64,000 nucleotides of DNA from Mycobacterium sp. IS-3022 (GCF_001500065.1 NZ_LQIN01000023.1:248001-312000); one strand, 5' to 3'. Counted from the first letter of the stretch, positions 1 to 10,487 are shown. The notes: generated by a model not told the origin, from the sequence alone. A program made the numbers and translations.

Positions 1-1055
1 ATCGCGTCCCACTTGTCGCCGATCACGCGCAGCGCAGCTCGCGCCGCGTCGAGATCGGAGGTGTCGATCTTCTCCGCCTCGGCCAGCAGCGCCTCCTTGG
101 CCTCGGCGTTGGCGCGGAACTCGGCGTCGCGTTCGGCGGTGACCGCGTTGCGGGCGGTGAAGAACTTGTCCTGCGCCGCCTTGAACCGCTGCCAGAGCGC
201 GTCGTCGACATCCTTGGCCGCGCGGCCCGCCGCCTTCCACTCGGTCAGCAATTCGCGGAACGCCGCGCTCGTCGGGCCCCAGTCCGTCGAATCGGCCAAC
301 TCCTCGGCGCGCACGCACAGCGCCTCCTTGGCCTGCCGGGCGCCCGCGCGTTCACGGTCGAGTTCGGCGAAATGCGAACCGCGCCTTCGGTTGAACTGTT
401 CGCGCGCGGCCGAGTAGCGCTTCCACAGGGCGTCGTCGGTCTTGCGATCCAGGCCGCTGATCGTGCGCCACTCGTCGAGAATCTCGCGCAGCCGGTCGCC
501 GGCGACCTTCCAGTGGGTGGCGTTGGCGGCGAGGTCCTCGGCCTCGGCGGCCAACGCCTCCTTGCGGGCGGTCTGGGCGGCGCGGTGCTCCTCGCGGCGC
601 GCCTTGTCCGCCTGCGCGGTCTCGTCGGCGTGGGCGATGATCGCCTGCAGTCGGGCGGCGATCGCGTCGACGTCGCCGAGCACATGAGCGGTCGGCAGTG
701 TTTCGGCCAGCGCCTGGGCGGCCGCCTTGATCTTGCGGGCGTCGCCGGTGCCGGACTCCAACCGGCGCTCCATCAGCGCAACCTCGGTGTGCAGATCGTC
801 GAAGCGCCTACCGAAGTGCGCGAACGCCGCCTCGGTGTCGCCGGCCTGCCAGGACCCGATGACCCGCTCACCTGAGCCGGTGACGAGCCACACCGTGCCG
901 TCGGGGTCGACTCGGCCGAACCGGTGCGGATCGCTGGACGGCGGCGCGGCCACCGTCGGCGCGGGGCGCCCTGGCCGGGGGACGGGCCGCGGCGGACCGG
1001 GCCGGGGAGCGGGTTTGGGCGAGGAGGACTGGCCTCCCGGCTCGCTGGTCGTCAT
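1..1055 (-). CDS. DUF349 domain protein (Rv2731-like), 3' end beyond window
   Basis: An open frame runs from ATG 1053-1055 to the window edge without a stop, so the C-terminus is missing (about 351 codons visible). The first 40 residues are a Pro/Gly/Ser-rich disordered tail. After this comes a short region reading [14 protein letters not shown], then repeated helical units of about 70 residues with the DUF349 pattern (WK...GR/D..LW..F..A...F). The sequence is rich in Ala, Glu and Lys and probably forms long coiled helices in the cytoplasm. Its biochemical role is unknown to me. Upstream, GAGGAT ends 6 nt before the ATG and no Shine-Dalgarno is seen, so the mRNA may be leaderless. It is divergent from the downstream permease gene. 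Confidence 0.88.
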   Translation of the reverse strand, partial: MTTSEPGGQSSSPKPAPRPGPPRPVPRPGRPAPTVAAPPSSDPHRFGRVDPDGTVWLVTGSGERVIGSWQAGDTEAAFAHFGRRFDDLHTEVALMERRLESGTGDARKIKAAAQALAETLPTAHVLGDVDAIAARLQAIIAHADETAQADKARREEHRAAQTARKEALAAEAEDLAANATHWKVAGDRLREILDEWRTISGLDRKTDDALWKRYSAAREQFNRRRGSHFAELDRERAGARQAKEALCVRAEELADSTDWGPTSAAFRELLTEWKAAGRAAKDVDDALWQRFKAAQDKFFTARNAVTAERDAEFRANAEAKEALLAEAEKIDTSDLDAARAALRVIGDKWDA

Positions 1056-1214
1056 GTCCCTATCCTCGTGCCCTCCGCGCGGACCACCGCGCACCTGCCG
1101 CGCACCGCGGCGCCTGATCGCTGTCGAACGCTATTCAAACAGGTCGCCGCGACGCATGCGCACGGGTTTCGCCAGGACTTGCCTAAGCTCAGCGGCTGTG
1201 GCGGGAGGACTGCG

Positions 1215-2102
1215 ATGACCGGACTGAACGGCGAGGCGGACCTCGCCGCTCTGCTCGCGCTCGGCGCAGCGTTGTTCGTCGCGATCGGCGATGTGATCCA
1301 CCTGCGCCAGGCGCAGGAGGTCACCGACGAATCGGTCAGCCACATGGCGCTGTTCACGCGGCTGCTCCGCGATCGGCGGTGGTGGCTCGGCAGCGCCGTC
1401 GCGGCCGGGGGATTCGCATTGCAGGCTGCGGCGCTGGGCCTCGGTTCGGTACTGCTCGTGCAGGCGCTGCTGGTCACGTCGCTGCTGTTCGCGCTGCCGA
1501 TCCACGCCCGACAGGAGCGGCGCCGCGTGACGCGCTGGGAGTGGACCTGGGCCGTGCTGTTGGCGGCGTCGGTCGCGGTGATCGTGACCGTGGGCAACCC
1601 GACCGCGGGCCAGTCCCGCGCCTCCTGGGAGACGTGGACGGCGGTCATCGCCGTGCTGGGCCCGGCGCTGGTGCTGTGCGTGATCGGTGCGAGCATCTGG
1701 AAGGGCCCGGTGAGCGCGGTGCTGCTCGCGCTGGTGTCCGGGGCGCTGTGGGGTCTGTTCGCGGTGCTGACCAAGGGCGTCGTCGACCGGCTCGACGACG
1801 GGCTGTGGGCACTGCTGCGCACGCCCGAGTTGTATGTGTGGGCGATGGTCGCCGTCGCCGGGACGGCATGGCAGCAGGCGTCGTTCCGGGCGGGGTCGCT
1901 GACCGCGTCGCTGCCGGCGATGACGGTCGCCGAACCGGTGGTCGCGTCGGTGCTCGGCGTCGTCGTCCTGGGGGAGGCGCTGCGGCCGGGGGAGGCGGGT
2001 TGGCTGACGCTGATCGCGGCCGTGACGGTGATGGTCCTGGCGACGGCCGCGCTGGCCGGCGGCGAGGCGGCCAGCGCCGACCGCGCCGTCGCCCCGCATT
2101 AG
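1215..2102 (+). CDS. EamA/DMT-type membrane transporter (Rv2729c-like)
   Basis: This 295-residue integral membrane protein has about nine to ten hydrophobic segments arranged as two homologous halves, as in drug/metabolite (DMT/EamA) exporters. The substrate is unknown. The ATG at 1215 is preceded by a good ribosome-binding site (GGGAGGA, 1203-1209), and a TAAGCT -10 element lies at 1184-1189. The open frame extends further upstream but that part is Arg-rich and unlike a protein start. One base separates its stop from the next gene's GTG, so it heads the cluster DMT - dioxygenase-like - miaA - dapF, the order known for Rv2729c to Rv2726c. Confidence 0.85.
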   Translation: MTGLNGEADLAALLALGAALFVAIGDVIHLRQAQEVTDESVSHMALFTRLLRDRRWWLGSAVAAGGFALQAAALGLGSVLLVQALLVTSLLFALPIHARQERRRVTRWEWTWAVLLAASVAVIVTVGNPTAGQSRASWETWTAVIAVLGPALVLCVIGASIWKGPVSAVLLALVSGALWGLFAVLTKGVVDRLDDGLWALLRTPELYVWAMVAVAGTAWQQASFRAGSLTASLPAMTVAEPVVASVLGVVVLGEALRPGEAGWLTLIAAVTVMVLATAALAGGEAASADRAVAPH

Positions 2103-2103
2103 C

Positions 2104-2793
2104 GTGGACGGCGTGCTGAGCGCCATCGCGATCGTCCCGTCGCCACCGGCCATGGTGCCCGAACTGGCCGCGGGAGCCGCCCCTGAGCTGGCCGATCTTC
2201 GCGAAGCCGTGTTCACGGCGGTGGCCGGGCTGCCGCCGCGCTGGATCGCCGTCGGGGTGGGGCACCCCGACGCCGACATCAGTGCCCACCATGTCGGCAC
2301 CTTCGCCGGCTACGGCGTCGATCTACGGGTCTCATTGTCGCCCGGCGCCTACGGCGACCCAGCTGCAATGCCGTTGTGCGCGTTGATCACCGGTTGGGTG
2401 CGCGGTGCGGCGCGCGCCGACGCCTGCGCCGACGTGCGGGTCTACGCCGACGCACACGACGCCGACACCGCACTGGCCCACGGCAGGCGGTTGCGGGCCG
2501 AGATCGACGAGGCCGCCGACGCGATCGGGGTGCTGGTCGTCGCCGACGGGCTGACGACCTTGACCCAGTCCGCGCCCGGCGGATTCGACCCCGAATCCGC
2601 CTTCCTGCAGGCCGAGCTGGACGAGGCGTTGGCGACTGGCGACGCCGCGGCACTGGCCCGGCTGCCAGGCAACGTCGTCGGCCGAGTCGCCTATCAGGTG
2701 CTCGCCGGTCTGGCCGAACCGCGGTCGGCCAAGGAGCTCTACCGCGGCGCGCCCTACGGCGTCGGGTATTTCGCCGGCGTCTGGCAGCCGTGA
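2104..2793 (+). CDS. Class III extradiol dioxygenase-like protein (Rv2728c-like)
   Basis: This 229-residue Ala-rich cytoplasmic protein resembles the class III extradiol ring-cleavage dioxygenase subunit B fold that sits next to miaA in many actinobacteria. The N-terminal [13 protein letters not shown] and the later VVADGLTTL stretch are typical. The full His/Glu metal set of a true dioxygenase cannot be confirmed by eye, so catalysis is uncertain. The GTG start at 2104 lies one base after the preceding TAG. The end overlaps miaA by four bases (GTGA), indicating translational coupling. The conserved position beside tRNA-modification genes is the main clue to its role. Confidence 0.82.
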   Translation: MDGVLSAIAIVPSPPAMVPELAAGAAPELADLREAVFTAVAGLPPRWIAVGVGHPDADISAHHVGTFAGYGVDLRVSLSPGAYGDPAAMPLCALITGWVRGAARADACADVRVYADAHDADTALAHGRRLRAEIDEAADAIGVLVVADGLTTLTQSAPGGFDPESAFLQAELDEALATGDAAALARLPGNVVGRVAYQVLAGLAEPRSAKELYRGAPYGVGYFAGVWQP

Positions 2794-3698
2794 ACCGGCC
2801 GATCGCGATCGTCGGCCCGACCGGCACCGGCAAGTCGGCGCTCGCGCTGGCCGTCGCCGAGCGGGTGGGCGGCGAGATCGTCAACGCGGACGCCATGCAG
2901 ATGTACCGCGGCATGGACATCGGCACCGCGAAGCTGACAATCGACGAGCGTCGCGGGGTCCCGCACCACCAGCTCGACGTCCTCGACGTGACGGAAACGG
3001 CCAGCGTCGCGCGTTACCAGCAGGCGGCCGCCTCCGATGTCGAGGCGATCGGGAATCGCGGTGCGGTGCCGGTCGTGGTCGGCGGCTCGATGATGTACGT
3101 CCAGTCGCTGCTCGACAACTGGACCTTCCCGGCCACCGACCCGGCGGTGCGCGCCCGATGGGAGCAGCGGCTCGCCGAGGTCGGCGTGAGCGCGCTGCAT
3201 GAGGAGCTGGCGCGGGTCGACGCCGACGCCGCCGCGGCCATCATGCCCACCGACGGGCGGCGCATCGTGCGCGCGCTCGAGGTCGTCGAACTGACCGGCC
3301 AGCCGTTCGCGGCATCGTTCCCGCCGATCGGCGCCCCGCGCTGGGACACCGCGATAATCGGACTGGATTGGGAGACAACGTCTCTGGATGACCGGTTGGT
3401 GAAACGGACAGACAACATGTTCGCCGACGGGCTTGTCGACGAGGTGCGAACGCTGCTCGATCGCGGGCTGCGCGAGGGTGTCACCGCATCACGGGCGCTG
3501 GGTTACGCACAGGTGCTCGCCGACCTCGACGCCGGTGGCGACGGCACGGCCGCCCGGGAGCCGACGTTCGTCGGAACCCGGCGCTACGTGCGGCGGCAGC
3601 GGTCGTGGTTCCGCCGCGACCACCGCATCACCTGGTTCGACGGCGCCGCGTCGGATCTCGTCGAGGACACGCTGCGGGTGTGGCGCGACGTACCCTGA
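2790..3698 (+). CDS. miaA: tRNA dimethylallyltransferase MiaA
   Basis: MiaA transfers a dimethylallyl group to N6 of A37 in tRNAs that read codons starting with U. The 302-residue protein shows the P-loop GPTGTGKS at residues 8-15, the conserved [17 protein letters not shown] segment for tRNA and pyrophosphate binding, GGSMMY, and the C-terminal RALGYAQVL and [10 protein letters not shown] elements of the family. Length is normal. The GTG start overlaps the upstream stop by four bases. dapF follows after four bases, so the genes are probably co-transcribed. Confidence 0.97.
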   Translation: MNRPIAIVGPTGTGKSALALAVAERVGGEIVNADAMQMYRGMDIGTAKLTIDERRGVPHHQLDVLDVTETASVARYQQAAASDVEAIGNRGAVPVVVGGSMMYVQSLLDNWTFPATDPAVRARWEQRLAEVGVSALHEELARVDADAAAAIMPTDGRRIVRALEVVELTGQPFAASFPPIGAPRWDTAIIGLDWETTSLDDRLVKRTDNMFADGLVDEVRTLLDRGLREGVTASRALGYAQVLADLDAGGDGTAAREPTFVGTRRYVRRQRSWFRRDHRITWFDGAASDLVEDTLRVWRDVP

Positions 3699-3702
3699 AC
3701 AC

Positions 3703-4575
3703 GTGAAGTTCGCCAAGGGACACGGCACGCAGAACGACTTCGTGCTGCTTCCCGACATCGGCTTCGATCTGGAGCTGTCTGCGGAAGTGGTGGCCGCGCT
3801 GTGCGACCGGCGCCGCGGGCTGGGCGCCGACGGTGTGCTGCGGGTGACCACTGCCGAAGCGGCCCGCCGAGCCGGGTTGTTCGAACAGCTGCCCGAGGGC
3901 GTCGAGGGCGAGCACTGGTACATGGACTACCGCAACGCCGACGGGTCGATCGCGCAGATGTGCGGCAACGGCGTGCGGGTGTTCGCCCATTACCTGCGTG
4001 CCAGCGGCCTGGAGCCCGGCGATGAGTTCGTGGTCGGCTCGCTGGCCGGCCCACGGCCGGTGGTGCTGCACGACTGGGATGCGACGACCGCCGACGTCAC
4101 TGTCGAGATGGGCAAGGTGAACCAGCTGGGTGGCGGCGAGGCGATCGTCGGCGGACGGCCGTTCGCCGGCCTGGCGGTGGACGTCGGCAACCCGCACCTG
4201 GCCTGCGTGGACCCGGACATGACGCTCGAAGAGCTGCTCGCGCTCGATGTCGCAGCGCCGGTGTCGTTCGACGCGGAGCAATTCCCCGAGGGCGTGAACA
4301 TCGAGGTCCTGACGGCGCCCCACGACGGCGCGGTGTCGATGCGGGTGCACGAGCGGGGCGTCGGGGAGACCCGATCATGCGGGACCGGCACCGTCGCGGC
4401 CGCGGTCGCGGCGTTGGCGTTCTCCGGTGCCACCACCGGCACCCTCGACGTGCGGATTCCGGGCGGCGAGGTCTGCGTCACCATCACCGAGGCCAGCAGT
4501 TACCTGCGTGGCCCGTCGATTCTGGTGGCGCACGGCGAACTGTCCGAGGAATGGTGGAGCGTTGCGCAACGTTAA
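3703..4575 (+). CDS. dapF: Diaminopimelate epimerase DapF
   Basis: DapF converts LL- to meso-diaminopimelate, the last step before lysine and a building block of mycobacterial peptidoglycan. The 290-residue protein carries both catalytic cysteines: Cys87 in MCGNGVR and Cys226 in SCGTGT. The N-terminal [10 protein letters not shown] and the VDVGNPH motif are also present. A GTG start at 3703 gives the usual family N-terminus (VKFAKGHGT). It lies directly downstream of miaA and upstream of hflX, in the order known from M. tuberculosis. Confidence 0.97.
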   Translation: MKFAKGHGTQNDFVLLPDIGFDLELSAEVVAALCDRRRGLGADGVLRVTTAEAARRAGLFEQLPEGVEGEHWYMDYRNADGSIAQMCGNGVRVFAHYLRASGLEPGDEFVVGSLAGPRPVVLHDWDATTADVTVEMGKVNQLGGGEAIVGGRPFAGLAVDVGNPHLACVDPDMTLEELLALDVAAPVSFDAEQFPEGVNIEVLTAPHDGAVSMRVHERGVGETRSCGTGTVAAAVAALAFSGATTGTLDVRIPGGEVCVTITEASSYLRGPSILVAHGELSEEWWSVAQR

Positions 4576-4620
4576 TTGGGGTGCATGAAAAGTGATCTCC
4601 GTGCGAATCTCTATTCGCCC

Positions 4621-6066
<1,446 letters not shown>

Positions 6067-6084
6067 ACCGTCCTTACAAGCGAA

Positions 6085-6114
6085 GAGGCGCAGAGGGATT
6101 GCCCTCTGCGCCTT
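6085..6114. terminator. Bidirectional hairpin terminator between hflX and the csbD-like gene
   Basis: A perfect 11-bp stem (6087-6097 pairing with 6102-6112) with an ATTG loop is flanked by AGA/GAAG on the left and TTT on the right. It lies between two converging genes, so it can end transcription from both strands. Confidence 0.85.
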
Positions 6115-6128
6115 TCGTGTGGTCCGAA

Positions 6129-6389
6129 CTAGTCCCGTTCGCCCGCCGGCCGCTGCTCGGCCTCTTGTCGCTTCTCGGCGGTCTTGGCGGCCGCGCGGGC
6201 GCTTTCGGCTTCGGCTTCCTTCTGAGCGGCGTTGCGCTGCGCGTCTGCCTTGTCCTGCTGCGCCTGACCCTCGCGGTACAGGTCGTCGCGGCCCGCGACG
6301 GCACCGAGGACCTCTTTGGCCTTGCCTTTCACGCCTTCGACGACACCCTTGACGGCTTCTTCTGGCCCACTGTTGTTCTTGTCGGACAC
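6129..6389 (-). CDS. CsbD-like / microaggregate-binding protein 1 family protein
   Basis: This 86-residue hydrophilic protein has an N-terminal CsbD-like core (EEAVKGVVEGVKGKAKEVLG, then GRDDLYREGQAQQDKADA). A long charged Ala/Glu/Lys helix follows, probably coiled. It matches the mycobacterial family annotated as microaggregate-binding protein 1 / CsbD, which is linked to stress and stationary phase by analogy only. The GTG start (6387-6389) is supported by a strong ribosome-binding site, GGGAGGAA, five bases upstream. It is not part of the M. tuberculosis gene order at this place as I recall it. Confidence 0.82.
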   Translation of the reverse strand: MSDKNNSGPEEAVKGVVEGVKGKAKEVLGAVAGRDDLYREGQAQQDKADAQRNAAQKEAEAESARAAAKTAEKRQEAEQRPAGERD

Positions 6390-6602
6390 TGCGTTCCTCC
6401 CGTTCGGTTCGGTAGTGGCCCAGGGGTTCCCTGAGCGCGTTGGCCGGCAAACGAAGAGTGGGCTAGCTCACAGCCTCCGGTCGCAGGATGTCGAACCGCG
6501 CGTGCCGAGCGATATGCGATTGAGCGGATCAAGGCTGCCGTTGATGCTCACGCCGGGTGAAATCGTATTCGTCAGAAATGCACACGGAAATGATCACCGG
6601 TG

Positions 6603-6618
6603 GCCCGCAATTGCGGGC
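6603..6618. repeat. Perfect 16-bp palindrome
   Basis: GCCCGCAATTGCGGGC reads the same on both strands with no loop. A second perfect palindrome of 12 bp (CGCGATATCGCG, 6635-6646) lies 16 bp downstream. Either could be a dimeric repressor site. No regulator is identified. Confidence 0.7.
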
Positions 6619-6770
6619 TGGCTACGGGTATATGCGCGATATCGCGTGGCAAGCGCCTCCAACGGCGCATACGCGCAAACTGTTTGAGGTTCTCACAACG
6701 TGACGCAGGAGCAAAGTCATCGGCCTCGGACGTGGGTTGTTCACACAGAAATCCGCGCGGCACGGCGGGG

Positions 6771-6779
6771 TTATCCACA
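6771..6779 (+). promoter_or_regulatory. DnaA-box-like sequence
   Basis: TTATCCACA matches the canonical DnaA box. A second site with one mismatch to the mycobacterial form TTGTCCACA (TTGTTCACA, 6737-6745) lies 25 bp upstream in the same orientation. The replication origin is expected near dnaA, far from here, so these could be regulatory or titration sites, or chance. Confidence 0.4.
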
Positions 6780-6908
6780 GCGAACGGGGGATTGGCGGGT
6801 ATTTTCTTCCCAAGATCGGCGTGTTCGTTGGTTATTGACGTCTGCTGACAACACAGTTGACGGGCGCGAAATCTTCGAGCGAAATTTCGTGCCGACCAGG
6901 GAGGACGA

Positions 6909-8978
6909 ATGATCGGGCAGAACAGCCGAGGCACGACGGTGTGGGGCCGGATGGCGATAGGTCTGCTCGCAGCCGTAGCCCTGCTCTTGGCGCCGGTGGC
7001 CGGCGCGACGCCGGAATCCGATGCCGCCAATGCGGCCATCACGGCCGCCTGGGAAGCCAGCGGCGGCGACGGCGGCCCGCTGGGACCCAAACAGGGTGAG
7101 GTGTATCCGGCGGGTGAGGGCTTCGCACAGAACTTCACCGGCGGCAAGATGTTCTTCACGCCCGAGACCGGCGCTCACTACATGCGCGGCGCCATCCTGG
7201 AGAAGTACGAATCGCTCGGAGGGCCCGCGGACAGCGACTTGGGTTTCCCGACCATCGACGACGGGCCCGGACGGGCTCCGGGCAGCTTCAACACCACATT
7301 CAGCGCCAGCGACAAGCCGGTGATCTTCTGGACGCAGGAGACCGGCGCGCGGGTGGTGCGTGGCCCGATCAACGCCGCGTGGGACAAGTTGGGCGGCTCG
7401 ACGGGAGCGCTCGGAGTGCCCGCCGGCGATGAGACCTACCGCGGTGATCTCATCTCCCAGAAGTTCACCGGCGGCGAGCTGACGTACAACACCCGCGACA
7501 AGACGTTCACGACCGTACCGCCCGAACTCGCCGAGCAGTTGACTGATCTGCAGGTGCCGGGAGATCCGACCTCGCAGATCAATGCGGCCCGCCGCGCGGC
7601 CGGAGGACCGCTGGGACCGCTCGGCGCCGCCGAAGGACCGCCCTATCAGATCGGCGAGGACGGCCTCGGGCAGAACTTCGCCGGCGGCAAGATCTTCTAC
7701 AGTCCGGCCACCGGCGCGCGGGTGGTCACGGGCCAGGTTCTCGCCAAATACGAAAGCCTGGGCGGCCCCGAAGGGGAGCTCGGATTCCCGGTGTCCAGCG
7801 AGGCCGACGGAGGACTGCCCACCGCAAGTCGTGTGGCGAGGTTCGCCGCCGAAGACAACCCGGTGATCTTCTGGACGCCGGACCACGGCGCCGTCCTGGT
7901 GCGCGGCGCGATGAGCGCGGCCTGGGACAAGCTCGACGGCGCCGAGGGCAAGCTCGGCGCACCGGTGGCCGACCAAACCGAGAAGGGCGACGTCGTCACG
8001 CAGCGGTTCAGCGGCGGGGCGATCTCCTGGGACCGGTCGACCGGCGAGTTCAGCACCGAGCCGGCCAATCTGGCGGCCGAGTTGGCCGGCCTCGAGGTGC
8101 CCGCCCAGCAGACACCCGAAACACCCGGTGCGCCGCAGGCCTCGGACTCCGCCGGCGACAACGGCTGGTTCCAGTGGAGCTGGTGGTGGCTGCTGGCGAT
8201 CGTGCCGGTCCTCGTGCTCCTGGCCCTGGTGGCGTTCGCGGCCGTGCGTAACCGCCGCCATGGCGCCGACGATCATCCCGGCTTTGACGACGATTACGGC
8301 CGGTACGGCGCCGACGGTGAGCCGGTCTACAGCACGGCGGGCGCCGGGGAGCAGGCATCCAGCGGTGGCGACTACTCGGCGGCGATGTTCGGCGACCGCT
8401 ATGCCAGCGAGGGGCTTGGGGCGCTCGCACCGCCGGGGGAGTCTGCCAGCTCGGCCTTCGACCCCTGGGGGACGCCGCAACGCGGAGACGAGGCCGCAGC
8501 GCCGGGCCACGTCGACGAGGGCATCGACGAGAGCCTTGGCGAGGGCGTCGACGAGGGCACAGGCGAGCCGGAGGAGAATCCCGACAACGTCGATACAGCA
8601 CCGACGCTGATACCGACCACGGTCGCCGAGCAGGATATGCCGGGCGAACCGATCGAGGACGAGCCTTCCGCCGTGGGCGATACGTCCCTCGAACCAGTCG
8701 AACCCGAACCTGAGCCCGAACGCTTCCAACGCGATCCACTGACCGACACCGGCCGTCACGCCAAGATCATCGTCGACGAACCGGAAGTGCCGAGCCCCGC
8801 ATTCCGCCTACCGCTCGGCGGTTCCGATGAGGCGCCGCAGGGATACCCGATCAAGGCCGATACTCAGTCCGGCCGGTACTGGCTGCCGGGCACCGCCGAC
8901 TATGACGAGGTGCGCGCCGAGATCTGGTTCTCCAGCGAGGAATTCGCGCGCACGAACGGTTTCGTCAAAGCCGACTAG
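6909..8978 (+). CDS. LGFP-repeat membrane-anchored surface protein with C-terminal sunset-like domain (Rv2721c-like)
   Basis: This 689-residue protein has a signal segment (residues about 15-33) and then an exported region of two similar halves (about 35-215 and 220-395). Each half carries several LGFP-type units (for example [36 protein letters not shown]) that in other proteins bind the cell wall. A transmembrane helix (about 423-446) is followed by a long acidic Pro/Glu-rich cytoplasmic region. The last about 45 residues ([17 protein letters not shown]...WFSSEEFA) resemble the small sunset domain of channel accessory proteins. The ATG has a ribosome-binding site (AGGGAGGA, 6898-6905). Its stop overlaps the lexA stop (CTAG, 8975-8978). 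The molecular role is unknown; a wall-to-cytoplasm link is an inference. Confidence 0.9.
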   Translation: MIGQNSRGTTVWGRMAIGLLAAVALLLAPVAGATPESDAANAAITAAWEASGGDGGPLGPKQGEVYPAGEGFAQNFTGGKMFFTPETGAHYMRGAILEKYESLGGPADSDLGFPTIDDGPGRAPGSFNTTFSASDKPVIFWTQETGARVVRGPINAAWDKLGGSTGALGVPAGDETYRGDLISQKFTGGELTYNTRDKTFTTVPPELAEQLTDLQVPGDPTSQINAARRAAGGPLGPLGAAEGPPYQIGEDGLGQNFAGGKIFYSPATGARVVTGQVLAKYESLGGPEGELGFPVSSEADGGLPTASRVARFAAEDNPVIFWTPDHGAVLVRGAMSAAWDKLDGAEGKLGAPVADQTEKGDVVTQRFSGGAISWDRSTGEFSTEPANLAAELAGLEVPAQQTPETPGAPQASDSAGDNGWFQWSWWWLLAIVPVLVLLALVAFAAVRNRRHGADDHPGFDDDYGRYGADGEPVYSTAGAGEQASSGGDYSAAMFGDRYASEGLGALAPPGESASSAFDPWGTPQRGDEAAAPGHVDEGIDESLGEGVDEGTGEPEENPDNVDTAPTLIPTTVAEQDMPGEPIEDEPSAVGDTSLEPVEPEPEPERFQRDPLTDTGRHAKIIVDEPEVPSPAFRLPLGGSDEAPQGYPIKADTQSGRYWLPGTADYDEVRAEIWFSSEEFARTNGFVKAD

Positions 8979-9667
8979 ATCTTCCGGATGACGGTGACGA
9001 CCTTGCCGAGCACCGCCGCGTCGTTACCCGGGATCGGATCGAAGGCTGGGTTGTGCGGCATCAGCCACACCTGACCACGGGTGCGCTTGAACGTCTTCAC
9101 GGTGGCCTCGCCGTCGATCATCGCGGCCACGATGTCGCCGTTGTCTGCGACGTTCTGCTGGCGCACGACCACCCAATCGCCGTCGCAAATCGCCGCGTCG
9201 ACCATCGAGTCGCCGACGACTTTGAGCAGGAAGAGCGAGCCCTCACCCACCAGCTCGCGCGGCAGCGGAAAGACGTCCTCGACAGCCTCTTCGGCGAGGA
9301 TCGGCCCGCCGGCGGCAATCCGTCCGAGCACGGGCACGAACGTCGGCTCCGGTAGCGCGTCGGAGCCCGCGACCTCGGTGGCGACGATGGCGGTCACTGC
9401 CTCGTCGGCAGCACGCACGTCGACGGCGCGCGGCCGGTTGGGGTCACGCCGCAGGTAACCCTTCCGTTCCAGGGTGCGCAGTTGGTGCGCCACAGACGAC
9501 GTAGAAGTCAGCCCGACCGCGTTGCCGATCTCCCTGATGCTCGGGGGATAGCCGCGGGTGGTGACCGATGTCCGGATCACATCGAGAATGGTGCGCTGGC
9601 GTTCGGTGAGCCCATCGAGCGCCCGCCTCCCGCCGGCGCCGTCCGGAGTACCGCTGCTGGATTCCAT
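8975..9667 (-). CDS. lexA: SOS repressor LexA
   Basis: LexA represses the mycobacterial SOS regulon and cleaves itself when RecA filaments form. The 230-residue protein has an N-terminal winged helix ([15 protein letters not shown]...[15 protein letters not shown], about 21-75). The cleavage site is Ala119-Gly120 (GRIAAGGPI), with catalytic Ser154 (GDSMVD) and Lys191 (ATVKTF). ATG 9665-9667 was chosen because a promoter -10 (TACATT, 9675-9680) ends seven bases upstream, giving a leaderless mRNA. An SOS box overlaps the -35 region, so lexA is autoregulated. It is divergent from the chiZ-like gene. Confidence 0.97.
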   Translation of the reverse strand: MESSSGTPDGAGGRRALDGLTERQRTILDVIRTSVTTRGYPPSIREIGNAVGLTSTSSVAHQLRTLERKGYLRRDPNRPRAVDVRAADEAVTAIVATEVAGSDALPEPTFVPVLGRIAAGGPILAEEAVEDVFPLPRELVGEGSLFLLKVVGDSMVDAAICDGDWVVVRQQNVADNGDIVAAMIDGEATVKTFKRTRGQVWLMPHNPAFDPIPGNDAAVLGKVVTVIRKI

Positions 9668-9674
9668 GTCGCCG

Positions 9675-9703
9675 AATGTAACCCGCGGCACGCAATTAAT
9701 CAA
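9675..9703 (-). promoter_or_regulatory. lexA promoter
   Basis: On the minus strand, TTGATT (-35, 9698-9703), a 17-bp spacer and TACATT (-10, 9675-9680) lead into the lexA ATG seven bases later. Confidence 0.7.
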
Positions 9704-9715
9704 ACATGTGTTCGA
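9700..9715. promoter_or_regulatory. SOS box (LexA operator) of lexA
   Basis: TCAAACATGTGTTCGA matches the mycobacterial SOS box TCGAAC-N4-GTTCGA at 11 of 12 defined bases. It covers the -35 element of lexA. Confidence 0.85.
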
Positions 9716-9759
9716 GGTGTGTCGGGCTGTACGAGCCTGCGGAAGCGCGCCCAAATTTT

Positions 9760-9782
9760 CTGTCGGTGGCCTGTTTTATCGT
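9760..9782 (+). promoter_or_regulatory. PafBC (RecA_NDp) type promoter of the chiZ-like gene
   Basis: CTGTCGGTG (9760-9768), eight bases, then TATCGT (9777-9782) fits the RecA-independent DNA-damage promoter pattern tTGTCRgtg-N8-TAnnnT with one mismatch in the first element. It points toward the chiZ-like gene. Confidence 0.8.
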
Positions 9783-9792
9783 TGGCAACAGT

Positions 9793-9808
9793 TCGATCAC
9801 ATGTTCTA
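9793..9808. promoter_or_regulatory. SOS box just downstream of the PafBC promoter
   Basis: TCGATCACATGTTCTA matches TCGAAC-N4-GTTCGA at 10 of 12 positions. It lies around the expected transcription start, a position where LexA would block transcription. Confidence 0.6.
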
Positions 9809-9812
9809 CCAC

Positions 9813-9828
9813 TCGAACGCATGAGCGA
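9813..9828. promoter_or_regulatory. Weaker SOS-like box
   Basis: TCGAACGCATGAGCGA has a perfect left half and a right half with two mismatches. A further perfect half site GTTCGA occurs at 9833-9838. The cluster may give LexA several contacts. Confidence 0.4.
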
Positions 9829-9875
9829 GTATGTTCGAACACAGGAGCGAAAGTAGCGGACCGGAAGGCATCACA

Positions 9876-10328
9876 ATGACGACTCTCGACACCAGGGAAA
9901 TTCAGGGCCCGCCGGTGGTCAGGCCCCATTTCAGGCCCACCCATGGCCGTCGGGGCCCTCGGCCCGGCAGCCCCCGCCGAGCATCGGTCCGGTACCGCGG
10001 TACCGGCGTGCTGATGTCGCGCGCCTCGCACCGCCGGCGGCCGATCACCCCGGGCACCACGGTGCTCCTGGCGCTGGTGGCCGCGGGGATCACGGTTTGG
10101 CTCGGCCTGGTGGCGCAGTTCGGCGGCGTGGTCGGCGCCAGCCCGGCCGCCGTTCCGGATCGGCTCGCAGTGGTCCAGGTGCAGAGCGGTGAGAGCCTGC
10201 ACCAGGTGGCGAAGCGGGTGGCGCCCGACGCCCCGGTAAGTCAGGTGGCGGACCGGATTCGCGAGCTCAACCAGCTCGACTCGGCTGCGCTGGATGCCGG
10301 GCAGACGCTCATCGCCCCGGTCGGCTGA
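9876..10328 (+). CDS. chiZ: DNA-damage-induced LysM membrane protein (Rv2719c/ChiZ-like)
   Basis: The 150-residue protein has a basic, disordered cytoplasmic N-terminus (many Arg/Pro). One transmembrane helix follows (about residues 65-88, TTVLLALVAAGITVWLGLV), then a C-terminal LysM domain (about 105-148, VQSGESLHQVAKRV...LNQLDSAALDAGQTL) that binds peptidoglycan outside the membrane. The family member in M. tuberculosis is divergent from lexA and has been reported to affect cell division after DNA damage. ATG 9876 has a ribosome-binding site (GGAAGG, 9863-9868). An upstream in-frame start at 9831 would add 15 residues. Expression should respond to both PafBC and LexA. Confidence 0.88.
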   Translation: MTTLDTREIQGPPVVRPHFRPTHGRRGPRPGSPRRASVRYRGTGVLMSRASHRRRPITPGTTVLLALVAAGITVWLGLVAQFGGVVGASPAAVPDRLAVVQVQSGESLHQVAKRVAPDAPVSQVADRIRELNQLDSAALDAGQTLIAPVG

Positions 10329-10487
10329 TCGTCGGCCGGCTCGCGGAACACCCGCCGCGCAATCGTGTTCACCGACATATCGGCGGCCTACGTGCCGATC
10401 ACTCCGGTCACCGGCTTGCGGAGCGTGCCGCAGGTACGCTCAGAGAGGTTCGAGTTGGTCGTTTGTTGGCGCGGCGAAGGAGGGGTG

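Larger units (their letters stand above)
6390..6908. other. 519-bp intergenic region with palindromes and DnaA-box-like sites
   Basis: This is the only gap over 300 bp in the window. I see no convincing gene in it. It contains a perfect 16-bp palindrome (6603-6618), a perfect 12-bp palindrome (6635-6646), a perfect 10-bp palindrome (6880-6889), a perfect DnaA-box sequence TTATCCACA (6771-6779) and a near match TTGTTCACA (6737-6745). It separates the divergent csbD-like and LGFP genes and so must hold promoters for both. No -10/-35 pair stands out. Confidence 0.6.

Noticed and set aside
924-1214. N-terminal extension of the DMT transporter to 924
   Set aside because: The added residues are Arg/Gly/Pro-rich, lie on the opposite strand of the DUF349 start and lack a ribosome-binding site, while ATG 1215 has a strong one.
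1131-2300. Long minus-strand open frame opposite the DMT transporter and Rv2728c-like genes
   Set aside because: Arg/His/Gln-rich composition typical of the antisense of high-GC coding DNA and no recognisable domain.
6771-6779. A replication origin at the DnaA-box-like sites
   Set aside because: Only two boxes, no dnaA/dnaN or A/T-rich unwinding element nearby; the chromosomal origin is expected next to dnaA.
6600-6912. Small plus-strand open frames in the 6390-6908 gap
   Set aside because: No ribosome-binding site, no family resemblance, and the frames cross the palindromes.
6771-8759. 662-codon minus-strand open frame opposite the LGFP gene
   Set aside because: Antisense shadow of the LGFP protein; composition is not protein-like and the plus strand shows clear family repeats.
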